From UBA5109 sp964606735 (GTDB taxonomy: Bacteria > Pseudomonadota > Gammaproteobacteria > Pseudomonadales > Pseudohongiellaceae), in NCBI GenBank assembly GCA_964606735.1, contig CAZSHI010000027.1, forward strand, positions 1 to 31,907: DNA of 31,907 nucleotides. The letters are read 5' to 3'. Positions within the stretch are counted from its first letter, which is position 1. Each line of letters opens with the position of its first letter. Of the stretch, positions 24,871 through 31,907 are shown in pieces. A program made the translations under genes and the position numbers. The notes beneath the pieces are model-generated. The model did not search any database and was not told where the DNA came from. It saw nothing but the letters and a program-made list of their open reading frames with translations.

Positions 24871-25443
24871 TTATTGGTTTGTGTCAATCCCAAAATCGAC
24901 AATGATGCCTTCGAGTTCGAAATTCTCCGCCAGCTCACTGCGCAGGGCATCGGCTTCAGATCGGGTCACGACCGGCCCGACGAATACTGCACTCAATACT
25001 CCCTGCTCACGTGTGACCTGCTCACTGTAGGCCCGATATTCCTGACTCAAGAGCCGATTCACCAGATTCTGAGCATTTTCTGCATCGGCAAACAAACCCA
25101 GACGGACACTCCAGGCCTGCGGCAAACCACTTGCATCGAGTACCGGCAGCGCAGGTGTTGCATCTACCACAGGAGCACGCTGCTGCTCAGTGCCACTCTC
25201 TTCAGGCTCGGCAGTACCGGCAAGATTGTCTGATCCATCCCTATCGGGGAGCGTATCGCTGATAATGGCAGGGCGCAGGGGTTCAATTTCCATAGGCTCA
25301 GGAAATGGCGGTGCTTCAGGAATCGCGGTATTCATCTCAGGTGGAGAGACGCCTTCACCGTCCAGCATGATCGGCAAAAATATAATGGCCAGACAACCCA
25401 TTACAATTGCACCAACCAGTCTTTGTTTCATTGCCTCATTCAA
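24871..25443 (-). CDS. dedD: SPOR-domain protein (DedD-like)
   Basis: A 190-residue protein with a short cytoplasmic N-terminus, one transmembrane helix (about 9-26, LVGAIVMGCLAIIFLPIML), a Pro/Glu-rich periplasmic linker and a C-terminal SPOR domain near 107-188 (AWSVRLGLFADAENAQNLVN, VFVGPVVTRSEADALRSELA). SPOR domains bind denuded peptidoglycan at the division septum; DedD acts in E. coli cell constriction. The TTG start at 25443 overlaps the folC stop by four bases and has GGAG five bases upstream. An in-frame ATG at 25431 is an alternative with poorer spacing. The gene order folC-dedD-cvpA-purF is conserved across gammaproteobacteria. Confidence 0.92.
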   Translation of the reverse strand: MNEAMKQRLVGAIVMGCLAIIFLPIMLDGEGVSPPEMNTAIPEAPPFPEPMEIEPLRPAIISDTLPDRDGSDNLAGTAEPEESGTEQQRAPVVDATPALPVLDASGLPQAWSVRLGLFADAENAQNLVNRLLSQEYRAYSEQVTREQGVLSAVFVGPVVTRSEADALRSELAENFELEGIIVDFGIDTNQ

Positions 25444-26699
25444 AGTGACTCCAGCACCGCTGCTACCGTATAAAATGACCCGGTGACCAGGAGAATTTCA
25501 CCAGCCTGCATGGAAGATTCTGCAGCCAGAAAAGCCTCCTCGACAGACTCGTAAGCATTAACCCGACTCTGCCCCATTGCTTGCAGGGCATTATATAGTA
25601 TTTTTGCCTGAGAACCTCGACTGTTTGACAGGCCTGCCACATACCAAGCATCAACATTTGGCGCGAGGATTTCAATAGCCTGCTGATGATCTTTATCCTG
25701 CAGCATCGCCAGCACAAGCCGTACTTTGCGGGACGGAAAATGCCTGTGCAAATTTTCCACGCATAATTGCATCGCATGCGGATTATGCGCCACATCGAGT
25801 ATCAGAGTGTGGGCTTCACGCTCAATAATCTGAAATCGTCCGGGAATAAATACTCCACGCCAGCTATCCACTATCGCCTGTGCATTCAGGCTAAGTTTGA
25901 GTTGGAAAAAAGCCTGCAGGGCCAGCGCTGCATTGGCTGGAAACAGTTCAGGCAGAGAATAGGGATCACACTCAAGTGCCAGCCTGAGACTTGCACCTGC
26001 TGCATCGTATCCCTGCCAGTGAAAGACCCCTGCCCTTAGCTCAGCCTGGAAATCACGCGCATACTGGTAGAATGGCGCTTCAAGTTTTTGGGCCTGCTGC
26101 CTGATCGAAAGTGGCATATCCACTTCACCGTAAAGCAGTGTTTTGCCCTGGCGCATAATGCCTGCCTTTTCCAGGCCGATTTGTTCTCGGCTATCACCCA
26201 GCCATTCGGTATGATCCAGGGCAATATTAGTAATCAGGGCAAGATCGGCATCCAGTAAATTGACCGCGTCCAGACGACCACCCAGCCCCACCTCCAGCAC
26301 CAGGTAATCCAGTTTCTGTTCAGCAAAGATTAACATGGCAGCCAGCGTACCAAATTCAAAATAAGTCAGACTGATATCAGCTCGCACCTCCTCGATGCGT
26401 GTAAAGGCTGCGCAGATTGACTCGTCAGTGGCCATCTTGCCATTTATGAGAATACGCTCGTTGTAGGACTGCAGATGTGGGGAGCGATAAAGCCCGACAG
26501 TGTGGCCAGACTTACGCAACAGGGCTTCCAGAAAGGCAGCCGTTGAGCCTTTGCCGTTGGTGCCGGCGATGGTGATTTTACAAGCATCTGCTAAATCCAG
26601 CTGTAGCTTATCAGCCACGCTACGGATCCTATCCAAGCCCATGTCAATGACAAAAGGATGCAAAGTCTCCAGGTATTGCAACCAGGCTGCTAATTTCAT
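25440..26699 (-). CDS. folC: Dihydrofolate/folylpolyglutamate synthase
   Basis: Bifunctional enzyme that adds glutamate to dihydropteroate and lengthens the polyglutamate tail of folates. It is 419 residues, the usual length. The ATP-binding P-loop GTNGKGS lies at 46-52, the folate loop region reads LYRSPHLQSYNERILINGK, and the Mur-ligase-like motifs YLVLEVGLGGRLDAVN and ALDHTEWLGDSREQIGLEKA follow. The C-terminal domain has RFQIIEREAHTLILDVAHNP. It follows accD by 28 bases and overlaps dedD by four bases. Confidence 0.97.
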   Translation of the reverse strand: MKLAAWLQYLETLHPFVIDMGLDRIRSVADKLQLDLADACKITIAGTNGKGSTAAFLEALLRKSGHTVGLYRSPHLQSYNERILINGKMATDESICAAFTRIEEVRADISLTYFEFGTLAAMLIFAEQKLDYLVLEVGLGGRLDAVNLLDADLALITNIALDHTEWLGDSREQIGLEKAGIMRQGKTLLYGEVDMPLSIRQQAQKLEAPFYQYARDFQAELRAGVFHWQGYDAAGASLRLALECDPYSLPELFPANAALALQAFFQLKLSLNAQAIVDSWRGVFIPGRFQIIEREAHTLILDVAHNPHAMQLCVENLHRHFPSRKVRLVLAMLQDKDHQQAIEILAPNVDAWYVAGLSNSRGSQAKILYNALQAMGQSRVNAYESVEEAFLAAESSMQAGEILLVTGSFYTVAAVLESL

Positions 26700-26727
26700 A
26701 CTGATGATGCTGGGCTGCTGATCAGTC

Positions 26728-27603
26728 TCAGGCCGTGTCGGTACGGAATCGGTACATGAGCTTGCCGATCAGACCGCTGATACGCTTGCGTAACTCTTTG
26801 CGATGAATGATTGAATCAATCGCACCATGCGCCAGAAGAAATTCGGAGCGCTGAAAGCCTTCCGGCAAGTTTTCACGAACGGTCTGACGGATTACATCCT
26901 GGCCGGCGAAACCGATCAGGGCATTGGGTTCTGCAATATTAATATCACCCAGCATGGCGAGGCTGGCTGAAACGCCACCGTATACCGGATCTACCAGAAC
27001 TGAAATGTACAAGAGCCCTTGCTGCTTCATACGCTCGAGCGCCGCAGACGTTTTTGGCATCTGCATCAATGAAATCAAGGCTTCCTGCATGCGCGCACCG
27101 CCACTGGTGGCAAAACAGATCAGCGGCAGTTTTTCCTGCAAGCAGGTGTTGACCGCAAGCACGAATTTCTCGCCTACCACAGCTCCCATGGAGCCGCCGA
27201 TGAAACCAAACTCGAAAGCAACAGCGACCACATCCTGGCCTTTTAATTTTCCCTTCATCACCACCAGAGCATCATTTTCCCCGGTGGATTTTTTGGCTGC
27301 CTGCAAGCGGTCCTTGTAGCGTTTCAGATCCTTGAATTTCAGAATATCATTGGGCTCAATATCAGCCCCCAGTTCCTGGCGCTCGTCCTTGTCGAGAAAA
27401 ATATCCAGCCGACGCCTGGCACTGATACGTAAATGATGGTCACACTTCGGACAGACATCCATGTTTTCTTCCAGATTGGAACTGTAGAGCACCGCATCGC
27501 AACGGGGGCAGCGTTTCCACAAGCCCTCAGGAATGGAACTTTTCTTGGCAACGGCACTGGTTTTAACCTTGGAAGGCAGGATTCTTTCAATCCAACTACT
27601 CAT
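26728..27603 (-). CDS. accD: Acetyl-CoA carboxylase carboxyltransferase subunit beta
   Basis: Beta subunit of the carboxyltransferase that moves CO2 from biotin to acetyl-CoA to make malonyl-CoA, working with AccA. It is 291 residues with the diagnostic N-terminal C4 zinc finger: Cys32 and Cys35 in RCPRCD, Cys51 and Cys54 in VCPKCDHHL. The crotonase-like fold follows with AFEFGFIGGSMGAVVGEKF, FATSGGARMQEAL and a PVYGGVSASLAMLGDI stretch. The AccD zinc finger is known to bind nucleic acid and its own message in E. coli. The gene lies 15 bases after trpA. Confidence 0.98.
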   Translation of the reverse strand: MSSWIERILPSKVKTSAVAKKSSIPEGLWKRCPRCDAVLYSSNLEENMDVCPKCDHHLRISARRRLDIFLDKDERQELGADIEPNDILKFKDLKRYKDRLQAAKKSTGENDALVVMKGKLKGQDVVAVAFEFGFIGGSMGAVVGEKFVLAVNTCLQEKLPLICFATSGGARMQEALISLMQMPKTSAALERMKQQGLLYISVLVDPVYGGVSASLAMLGDINIAEPNALIGFAGQDVIRQTVRENLPEGFQRSEFLLAHGAIDSIIHRKELRKRISGLIGKLMYRFRTDTA

Positions 27604-27618
27604 AACGACCCGCTTTAT

Positions 27619-28437
27619 TTAACGTAAGTTGTCCAGAGATGAACGCATCTGGGCGATCAGGCTGATATGCTGCTGCAGATCTTCCTCAGAATAAGTGCGT
27701 TCACCGTCCAATTCTGCAATAAGATTCACTAAAGCGCTACCAACAACGATGCCATCGGCTATTTCAGCCATTGCAGCAGCTGTTTGGGGATCCTTGATAC
27801 CAAAACCAATACCGATGGGTAAATTGCAGTACTGCCTTAACTCGCCAACTTTGGCGGAAACTGAATGAATATCAAGGTGGGATGCTCCGGTAACGCCTTT
27901 AAGAGATACATAATAAACATAGCCACTGCTTAGTTCACAGATCTTTCTGGCACGAGCCTCACTGGTTCCCGGGGCCACCAGGAAGACACAGTCCAGCCCT
28001 GCTTGCCTGGATGCTTCCAGCAATTCATGCGCTTCTTCCGGCGGCATATCCACAATCAGAATCGCATCTACCCCGGCACTTCGTGCTGCTTCAGCAAAAG
28101 TCTGATAACCCATACACTCGATTGGGTTCAGGTAGCCCATCAGAACCACCGGGGTGTCCAGGTCTCGTTCCCGAAAGCGGCTTACCAGGCTCAAGACGCC
28201 CTTGAGGGTGGTTTTTTTGCGCAGAGCCCTTTCCACAGCTCGCTGGATCACCGGACCATCCGAGGCTGGGTCAGTAAACGGGAAACCCAGTTCAATGATG
28301 TCGGCGCCAGATTGCACCAGCGCATGCATGAGCCCCAGGCTGGTGTCCAGGCTGGGATCTCCAGCTGTCAGGTAAGGAATCAAGGCTTTACGTCCCTGCT
28401 CGCTAAGCTGTGAAAAACGATTCTTGAGTCGACTCAT
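27619..28437 (-). CDS. trpA: Tryptophan synthase alpha subunit
   Basis: TIM-barrel alpha subunit that cleaves indole-3-glycerol phosphate and channels indole to TrpB. It is 272 residues. The catalytic acids fall at the classic positions: Glu49 in DIIELGFPFTDP and Asp60 in ASDGPVIQ. The phosphate-binding glycines are in GIGFGIKDPQTA and VVGSALVNLI, and loop 6 is SLKGVTGAS. It follows trpB by 14 bases, so the alpha2-beta2 subunits are made from adjacent cistrons. Confidence 0.98.
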   Translation of the reverse strand: MSRLKNRFSQLSEQGRKALIPYLTAGDPSLDTSLGLMHALVQSGADIIELGFPFTDPASDGPVIQRAVERALRKKTTLKGVLSLVSRFRERDLDTPVVLMGYLNPIECMGYQTFAEAARSAGVDAILIVDMPPEEAHELLEASRQAGLDCVFLVAPGTSEARARKICELSSGYVYYVSLKGVTGASHLDIHSVSAKVGELRQYCNLPIGIGFGIKDPQTAAAMAEIADGIVVGSALVNLIAELDGERTYSEEDLQQHISLIAQMRSSLDNLR

Positions 28438-28451
28438 GAAAGCTGTTCCTT

Positions 28452-29669
28452 TTAAACAACAATGCCGTCAATCTGGGCGACAGTATGCATGTCTTTGTCA
28501 CCACGACCAGACAGGTTAATCAACATAATATGATCGTGGGGCAAATCGGGAGCTGTTTTCATGGCATAAGCCACGGCATGGCTGGATTCAAGCGCTGGAA
28601 TAATACCTTCCTTGCGCGTCAGAAAGCGAAAGGCTTCCAGCGTTTCATCATCAGTCACCGAGGTGTACTCCACCCGATTGATATCCTTCAACCAGGCATG
28701 CTCGGGGCCTACCCCCGGATAATCAAGCCCTGCTGATACAGAGTGCGTATCCAGAATCTGTCCGTTCTCATCATTCATCAAATACGTACGGTTGCCATGC
28801 AAAACACCGGGCTTGCCAGTACAAAGAGGCGCTGCATGCTTGCCAGTCTCGATACCCAGGCCACCTGCTTCGACACCGATCATTTTCACTTCACTGTCAT
28901 CCAGAAAGGGGTAGAAAAGCCCGATGGCATTCGAACCGCCACCGACACAGGCGACCAGTGAGTCCGGCAAGCGTCCACACTGTTCCAGACTCTGCTGTTT
29001 AGCTTCACGCCCGATGACGCTCTGGAAATCCCTGACGAGCATAGGATAAGGATGTGGCCCGGCAACCGTACCGATAATATAGTAGGTGGTATCCACATTG
29101 GTTGCCCAGTCGCGTAGAGCCTCGTTCATGGCATCCTTAAGCGTTTTGGAACCGGAGTCCACCTCCACAACCTTGGCACCCAGCAACTTCATACGGTACA
29201 CATTGGCAGCCTGGCGCTTGGTATCTTCAGAACCCATGAAGACATGGCATTCCAGCCCCAGTCTGGCTGCAACGGTCGCTGTTGCTACCCCGTGCTGGCC
29301 GGCACCGGTTTCGGCAATAATGCGGGTTTTACCCATGGCTTTGGCCAGCAGAGCCTGCCCGATGGTATTGTTAACCTTATGGGCACCCGTGTGATTCAGA
29401 TCCTCACGTTTCAGATAAATCTGAGCACCACCCAAAGCCTTGCTCATATTGGCCGCATGATAAAGGGGTGAAGGACGGCCCACATAATTTTTCAGATCGT
29501 CATGAAATTCATCCCAGAAAGCCTGATCATGTTTCAGCCTCGAGTAAACTTCAATCAGCTCCTCCAGAGCCGGCATCAAGGTTTCGCCGACAAAAATACC
29601 TCCATACTGTCCAAAATGACCATGCTCATCAGGCCCACTGTATAGCTGCTTTACATCTACTTCAGACAC
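28452..29669 (-). CDS. trpB: Tryptophan synthase beta subunit
   Basis: PLP enzyme condensing indole with serine to form tryptophan. It is 405 residues. The PLP lysine is Lys98 in LNHTGAHKVNNTIGQAL, and the phosphate loop is VACVGGGSNAIGLF. EDLNHTG, GRPSPLY and LINLSGRGDKD are also present. It is the TrpB1 type that pairs with TrpA. The start is GTG, sharing the eight bases GTGTCTGA with the end of trpF, with GAGG upstream, so the two are translationally coupled. The trpF-trpB-trpA order without trpE, trpD or trpC shows that the pathway is split across the genome. Confidence 0.98.
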   Translation of the reverse strand: MSEVDVKQLYSGPDEHGHFGQYGGIFVGETLMPALEELIEVYSRLKHDQAFWDEFHDDLKNYVGRPSPLYHAANMSKALGGAQIYLKREDLNHTGAHKVNNTIGQALLAKAMGKTRIIAETGAGQHGVATATVAARLGLECHVFMGSEDTKRQAANVYRMKLLGAKVVEVDSGSKTLKDAMNEALRDWATNVDTTYYIIGTVAGPHPYPMLVRDFQSVIGREAKQQSLEQCGRLPDSLVACVGGGSNAIGLFYPFLDDSEVKMIGVEAGGLGIETGKHAAPLCTGKPGVLHGNRTYLMNDENGQILDTHSVSAGLDYPGVGPEHAWLKDINRVEYTSVTDDETLEAFRFLTRKEGIIPALESSHAVAYAMKTAPDLPHDHIMLINLSGRGDKDMHTVAQIDGIVV

Positions 29670-30288
29670 TGTTTACCTCGTTTATAAACTCACCAATTTT
29701 ACTTGCCGACTTGAGCCCCGGACTTTCTTCGACACCGGAACTGACATCTACGGCATAGGGTCTTACCTGTGTAATAGCTTCCCTGACATTGCTAGCATCC
29801 AGACCACCGGCCAGAATAAGTGGCGGAAGACCCGAAGGCAGAACCTGCAAAGCGCTCCAGTCAAAGCGTTCTCCAGTGCCACCTGCCTGTTGTGGATGCC
29901 AGGTATCCAGCAACAAGGCTGCAGCTGTTTTATACGGGCTGACTGCCGCTATCAGATCCATATCCGCTTTTACCCTTATGGCTTTCAGATAGGGGCGTTC
30001 AAAGGCTTCGCAGTACTCGGCAGGCTCATTGCCATGAAACTGTAAATAATCCAGCTTGAAACGGGCGCAGACATGCTCAACTTCTGCAGCCGGCGCATCA
30101 ACAAACAGACCAACTTTGCTGACAAAAGCCGGAACGCTGCCCTGTATTCCCAGAGCCTGCTCCAAACTTAAATAACGGGGACTGCGCGGGTAAAATACAA
30201 ACCCCAGCGCATCGGCACCACACTCAACAGCAGCCCCTGCATCTTTCGCGCGGGTAATCCCGCAGATTTTTACTCGAGTACGTTGCAT
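29662..30288 (-). CDS. trpF: Phosphoribosylanthranilate isomerase
   Basis: TIM-barrel isomerase of tryptophan synthesis, acting before TrpC. From ATG 30288 it has 208 residues, the standalone TrpF size. The general-base cysteine is in VKICGITRAKDA, then GFVFYPRSPRYLS, LDYLQFHGNEPAEYC and the general-acid aspartate in LLLDTW. The phosphate site is LILAGGLDASNV and VDVSSGVEESPGLKS. GTG codons at 30300 and 30291 are in frame and possible; no site has a strong Shine-Dalgarno. It lies 33 bases after truA and overlaps trpB by eight bases. Confidence 0.96.
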   Translation of the reverse strand: MQRTRVKICGITRAKDAGAAVECGADALGFVFYPRSPRYLSLEQALGIQGSVPAFVSKVGLFVDAPAAEVEHVCARFKLDYLQFHGNEPAEYCEAFERPYLKAIRVKADMDLIAAVSPYKTAAALLLDTWHPQQAGGTGERFDWSALQVLPSGLPPLILAGGLDASNVREAITQVRPYAVDVSSGVEESPGLKSASKIGEFINEVNSV

Positions 30289-30321
30289 TTTCACGGCCAC
30301 AGGCCCAAAAAAATAAGCGGC

Positions 30322-31152
30322 CTATTCTAGCAAATACTCGGCCTGAGCGCCTTTAATAAATGGTATAAGCCAGGGGCTTTTTGGCAATGCATATTGCTCG
30401 GGATAGTCCACTTCAAACAGATACAAACCATCAGCAGACGCTGTGATCCCCGCAGCCTTCCGATCCTTTTGCTCAAGTACCTGCCTGAGCCAGGCCACAT
30501 CCCGCAGACCTTCTCCAACCTCGAACAATGAGCCGACGATATTCCTGACCATATGCAACAAAAAGGCATTGGCCTTGATATCAACCCAGATAAAATCATC
30601 CTCACGCGCTACCCGGACATGATTGACATAACGCATCGGCGTGGATGACTGACAAGCTGCACCGCGAAAACTGCTGAAATCCAGCTCTCCGAGCAAACAT
30701 TGTGCGGCTTCCTGCATGACTTGTGCATCCAGTGCCTTGTAGTGCCAGTGAACCTGCCCCTGCAGGAGAGCCGAGCGAACTGGATGATTGTAAATCAGGT
30801 AAATATAGCGTCGGCTTAGCGCTGAAAATCTTGCATGGAAATCATCAGGTACTGCTTTGGCCCAGCGGACACTGATCTGTGCAGGCAACAGGGCATTACA
30901 ACCCCTGACCCAGGCCTTTGAGGGTCTGACATTGTCAGTATCAAAATGGACGATCTGCCCACTGGCATGCACTCCCTTATCAGTGCGCCCGGCACAGTGC
31001 AAACGGACTTCCTGATCGGCGACTTGAGATACGGCACTTTCGAGAGTTTCCTGGACGGTTGCTATCGCATCTGAGCGCTGTGCCTGCCAACCGTTAAACT
31101 CAGTGCCTTGGTATTCAATGCAGAGGGCAATTCTGCCTGCGCCTGAATTCAT
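30322..31152 (-). CDS. truA: tRNA pseudouridine(38-40) synthase
   Basis: Pseudouridine synthase modifying positions 38-40 in tRNA anticodon arms. It is 276 residues, near E. coli TruA (270). The opening RIALCIEYQGTEFNGWQAQR and the catalytic aspartate Asp58 in HCAGRTDKGVHASGQIVHFD are diagnostic, as are RRYIYLIYN and AFLLHMVRNIVGSLFEVGEG. It starts 14 bases after the fimV-like stop. The fimV-truA-trpF succession is the same as in Pseudomonas. Confidence 0.98.
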   Translation of the reverse strand: MNSGAGRIALCIEYQGTEFNGWQAQRSDAIATVQETLESAVSQVADQEVRLHCAGRTDKGVHASGQIVHFDTDNVRPSKAWVRGCNALLPAQISVRWAKAVPDDFHARFSALSRRYIYLIYNHPVRSALLQGQVHWHYKALDAQVMQEAAQCLLGELDFSSFRGAACQSSTPMRYVNHVRVAREDDFIWVDIKANAFLLHMVRNIVGSLFEVGEGLRDVAWLRQVLEQKDRKAAGITASADGLYLFEVDYPEQYALPKSPWLIPFIKGAQAEYLLE

Positions 31153-31166
31153 GCTTTGTGCCTGAA

Positions 31167-31907
31167 CTAGGAATCACCCCATTCATCGAGCAGTTTTTTC
31201 GCCTCGGCGATCTGCTCTTCATTACCCTCTGCAATGACTTCATTGAGAATTTCACGCGCCCCATCCAGGTCTTCCATGGCCTGATAGGCGACAGCCAGGT
31301 CCAGCTTGGTGTCAACTTCATCCTGATCAGTGATCATCTCCAGTTCTTCTTCATCGCTGTCATCTTCCATCACTGAGCCATCAACACCGAGATTGCCCAG
31401 TGACGACCGTGATTCTGACTGCGGCGGACTCACATCCAGTTCAGCGTCTGAATCCTCGTCATCACTGCCATCAAACTCAAAACTGATTTCTTCTATGTCT
31501 TCAGCTTCTTCAGCTTCGTCTCCAGAGTCTTCAGCAGATTGAGCATCATTTCCAGCATCCTGTTCGGAGGGCTCATCCATGCTGAAACTGCCAAAATCAA
31601 AGGTTTCTACCTCGTCCTCATCAGTCTCTGCAAGAGCCTCGACTTCCTCGTCGCTGCCTGTCTGTTCATTCACTGAAAATTCAAAGCTTTCCACTTCATT
31701 GTGTTCTTCAGTGTCTGCTTCAGCTTCACTGTCCTGAATGTTGATACTGTCGTCCAGCTTGAATTCAAACGCGTTCGACTCATCAGCCTCCTGCTCTTCT
31801 TCGTCTGATTCATCATCAGTTGTAACGATCTCCAGTTCATCACTTTCCACATGGCCTGGTTGCGTTACATCTACAGACTGCTCATCAGAAGAGGCATCTT
31901 CATCATC
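31167..31907 (-). CDS. fimV: FimV-like protein, C-terminal part (runs off the window)
   Basis: The frame is open to the last base, so only the final 246 residues are seen; the LysM/peptidoglycan-binding N-terminus expected of FimV would lie outside. About 160 residues are extremely acidic (Asp/Glu/Ser). Spaced aromatic-acidic motifs occur: AFEF, SFEF, TFDF and SFEF. The last 45 residues form the FimV C-terminal TPR-like domain (TKLDLAVAYQAMEDLDGARE, then ILNEVIAEGNEEQIAEAKKL). FimV is an inner-membrane polar hub for type IV pili in Pseudomonas; the C-terminal domain binds partner proteins. A GTG at 31850 is an internal codon, not a start. Assignment rests on the tail and on the truA neighbourhood. 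Confidence 0.85.
   Translation of the reverse strand, partial: DDEDASSDEQSVDVTQPGHVESDELEIVTTDDESDEEEQEADESNAFEFKLDDSINIQDSEAEADTEEHNEVESFEFSVNEQTGSDEEVEALAETDEDEVETFDFGSFSMDEPSEQDAGNDAQSAEDSGDEAEEAEDIEEISFEFDGSDDEDSDAELDVSPPQSESRSSLGNLGVDGSVMEDDSDEEELEMITDQDEVDTKLDLAVAYQAMEDLDGAREILNEVIAEGNEEQIAEAKKLLDEWGDS

Noticed and set aside
30289..30321. AGGCC/GGCCT stem around a U-rich stretch between truA and trpF as an attenuator
   Set aside because: The U-run lies in the loop rather than after the stem, there is no leader peptide with Trp codons, and the stem is short.

Overview
This window looks like the chromosome of a gammaproteobacterium of moderate GC. On the minus strand from the right edge inwards the order is fimV-like, truA, trpF, trpB, trpA, accD, folC, dedD-like, cvpA, purF. 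This is the order known from Pseudomonas and its relatives, except that trpB and trpA sit between trpF and accD. The IbpA-like heat-shock protein, class 2 PyrD and TatD-type nuclease fit the same lineage. I cannot name a genus. I see no tRNA, rRNA, insertion sequence, CRISPR array, prophage or integrase.

Layout. (1) 94-3870, minus: topA and an MscS-type channel, with a sigma70-like topA promoter overlapped by a palindrome. (2) 4156-5199, minus: a branched-chain aminotransferase that most likely starts at TTG. (3) 5361-7203, plus: a TatD hydrolase and an exported M15-type peptidase. (4) 7207-8496, minus: pyrD and a glutaredoxin-like gene. (5) 8666-15771, plus: a tightly packed six-gene Bat (aerotolerance-type) operon: MoxR ATPase, DUF58, DUF4381, BatA-like VWA, a fused BatB/BatC (VWA plus TPR), and BatD. 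(6) 15789-17001, minus: ibpA, a DUF2306 membrane protein and a DUF1653 protein. ibpA has a sigma32-type promoter and a leader that folds like a ROSE RNA thermometer. (7) 17155-18707, plus: a PAP2 phosphatase and an MJ1255-type glycosyltransferase. (8) 18725-31907, minus: thirteen genes with gaps of at most about 50 bases. They run from the fimV-like gene (cut by the window edge) through truA, trpFBA, accD, folC, dedD, cvpA and purF into a second MoxR-DUF58 pair followed by a TgpA-type transglutaminase.

How the genes work together. Two paralogous MoxR-DUF58 modules lie about 12 kb apart (8.7 kb and 21-22.7 kb) in opposite orientation. One is coupled to VWA/TPR/BatD membrane proteins, the other to a membrane transglutaminase. 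MoxR ATPases are thought to act as chaperones that assemble or activate partners carrying VWA-like folds, so the window encodes two parallel envelope-associated machines of poorly understood function. The rest is housekeeping: DNA topology, pyrimidine, purine, tryptophan, folate, fatty-acid and branched-chain amino-acid metabolism, tRNA pseudouridylation and osmotic protection.

I did not find a wholly new system. The best-supported non-coding signal is the sigma32 promoter plus ROSE-like leader of ibpA, with its terminator placed inside the 3' end of batD. The most open biological question is what the two MoxR-DUF58 modules do.
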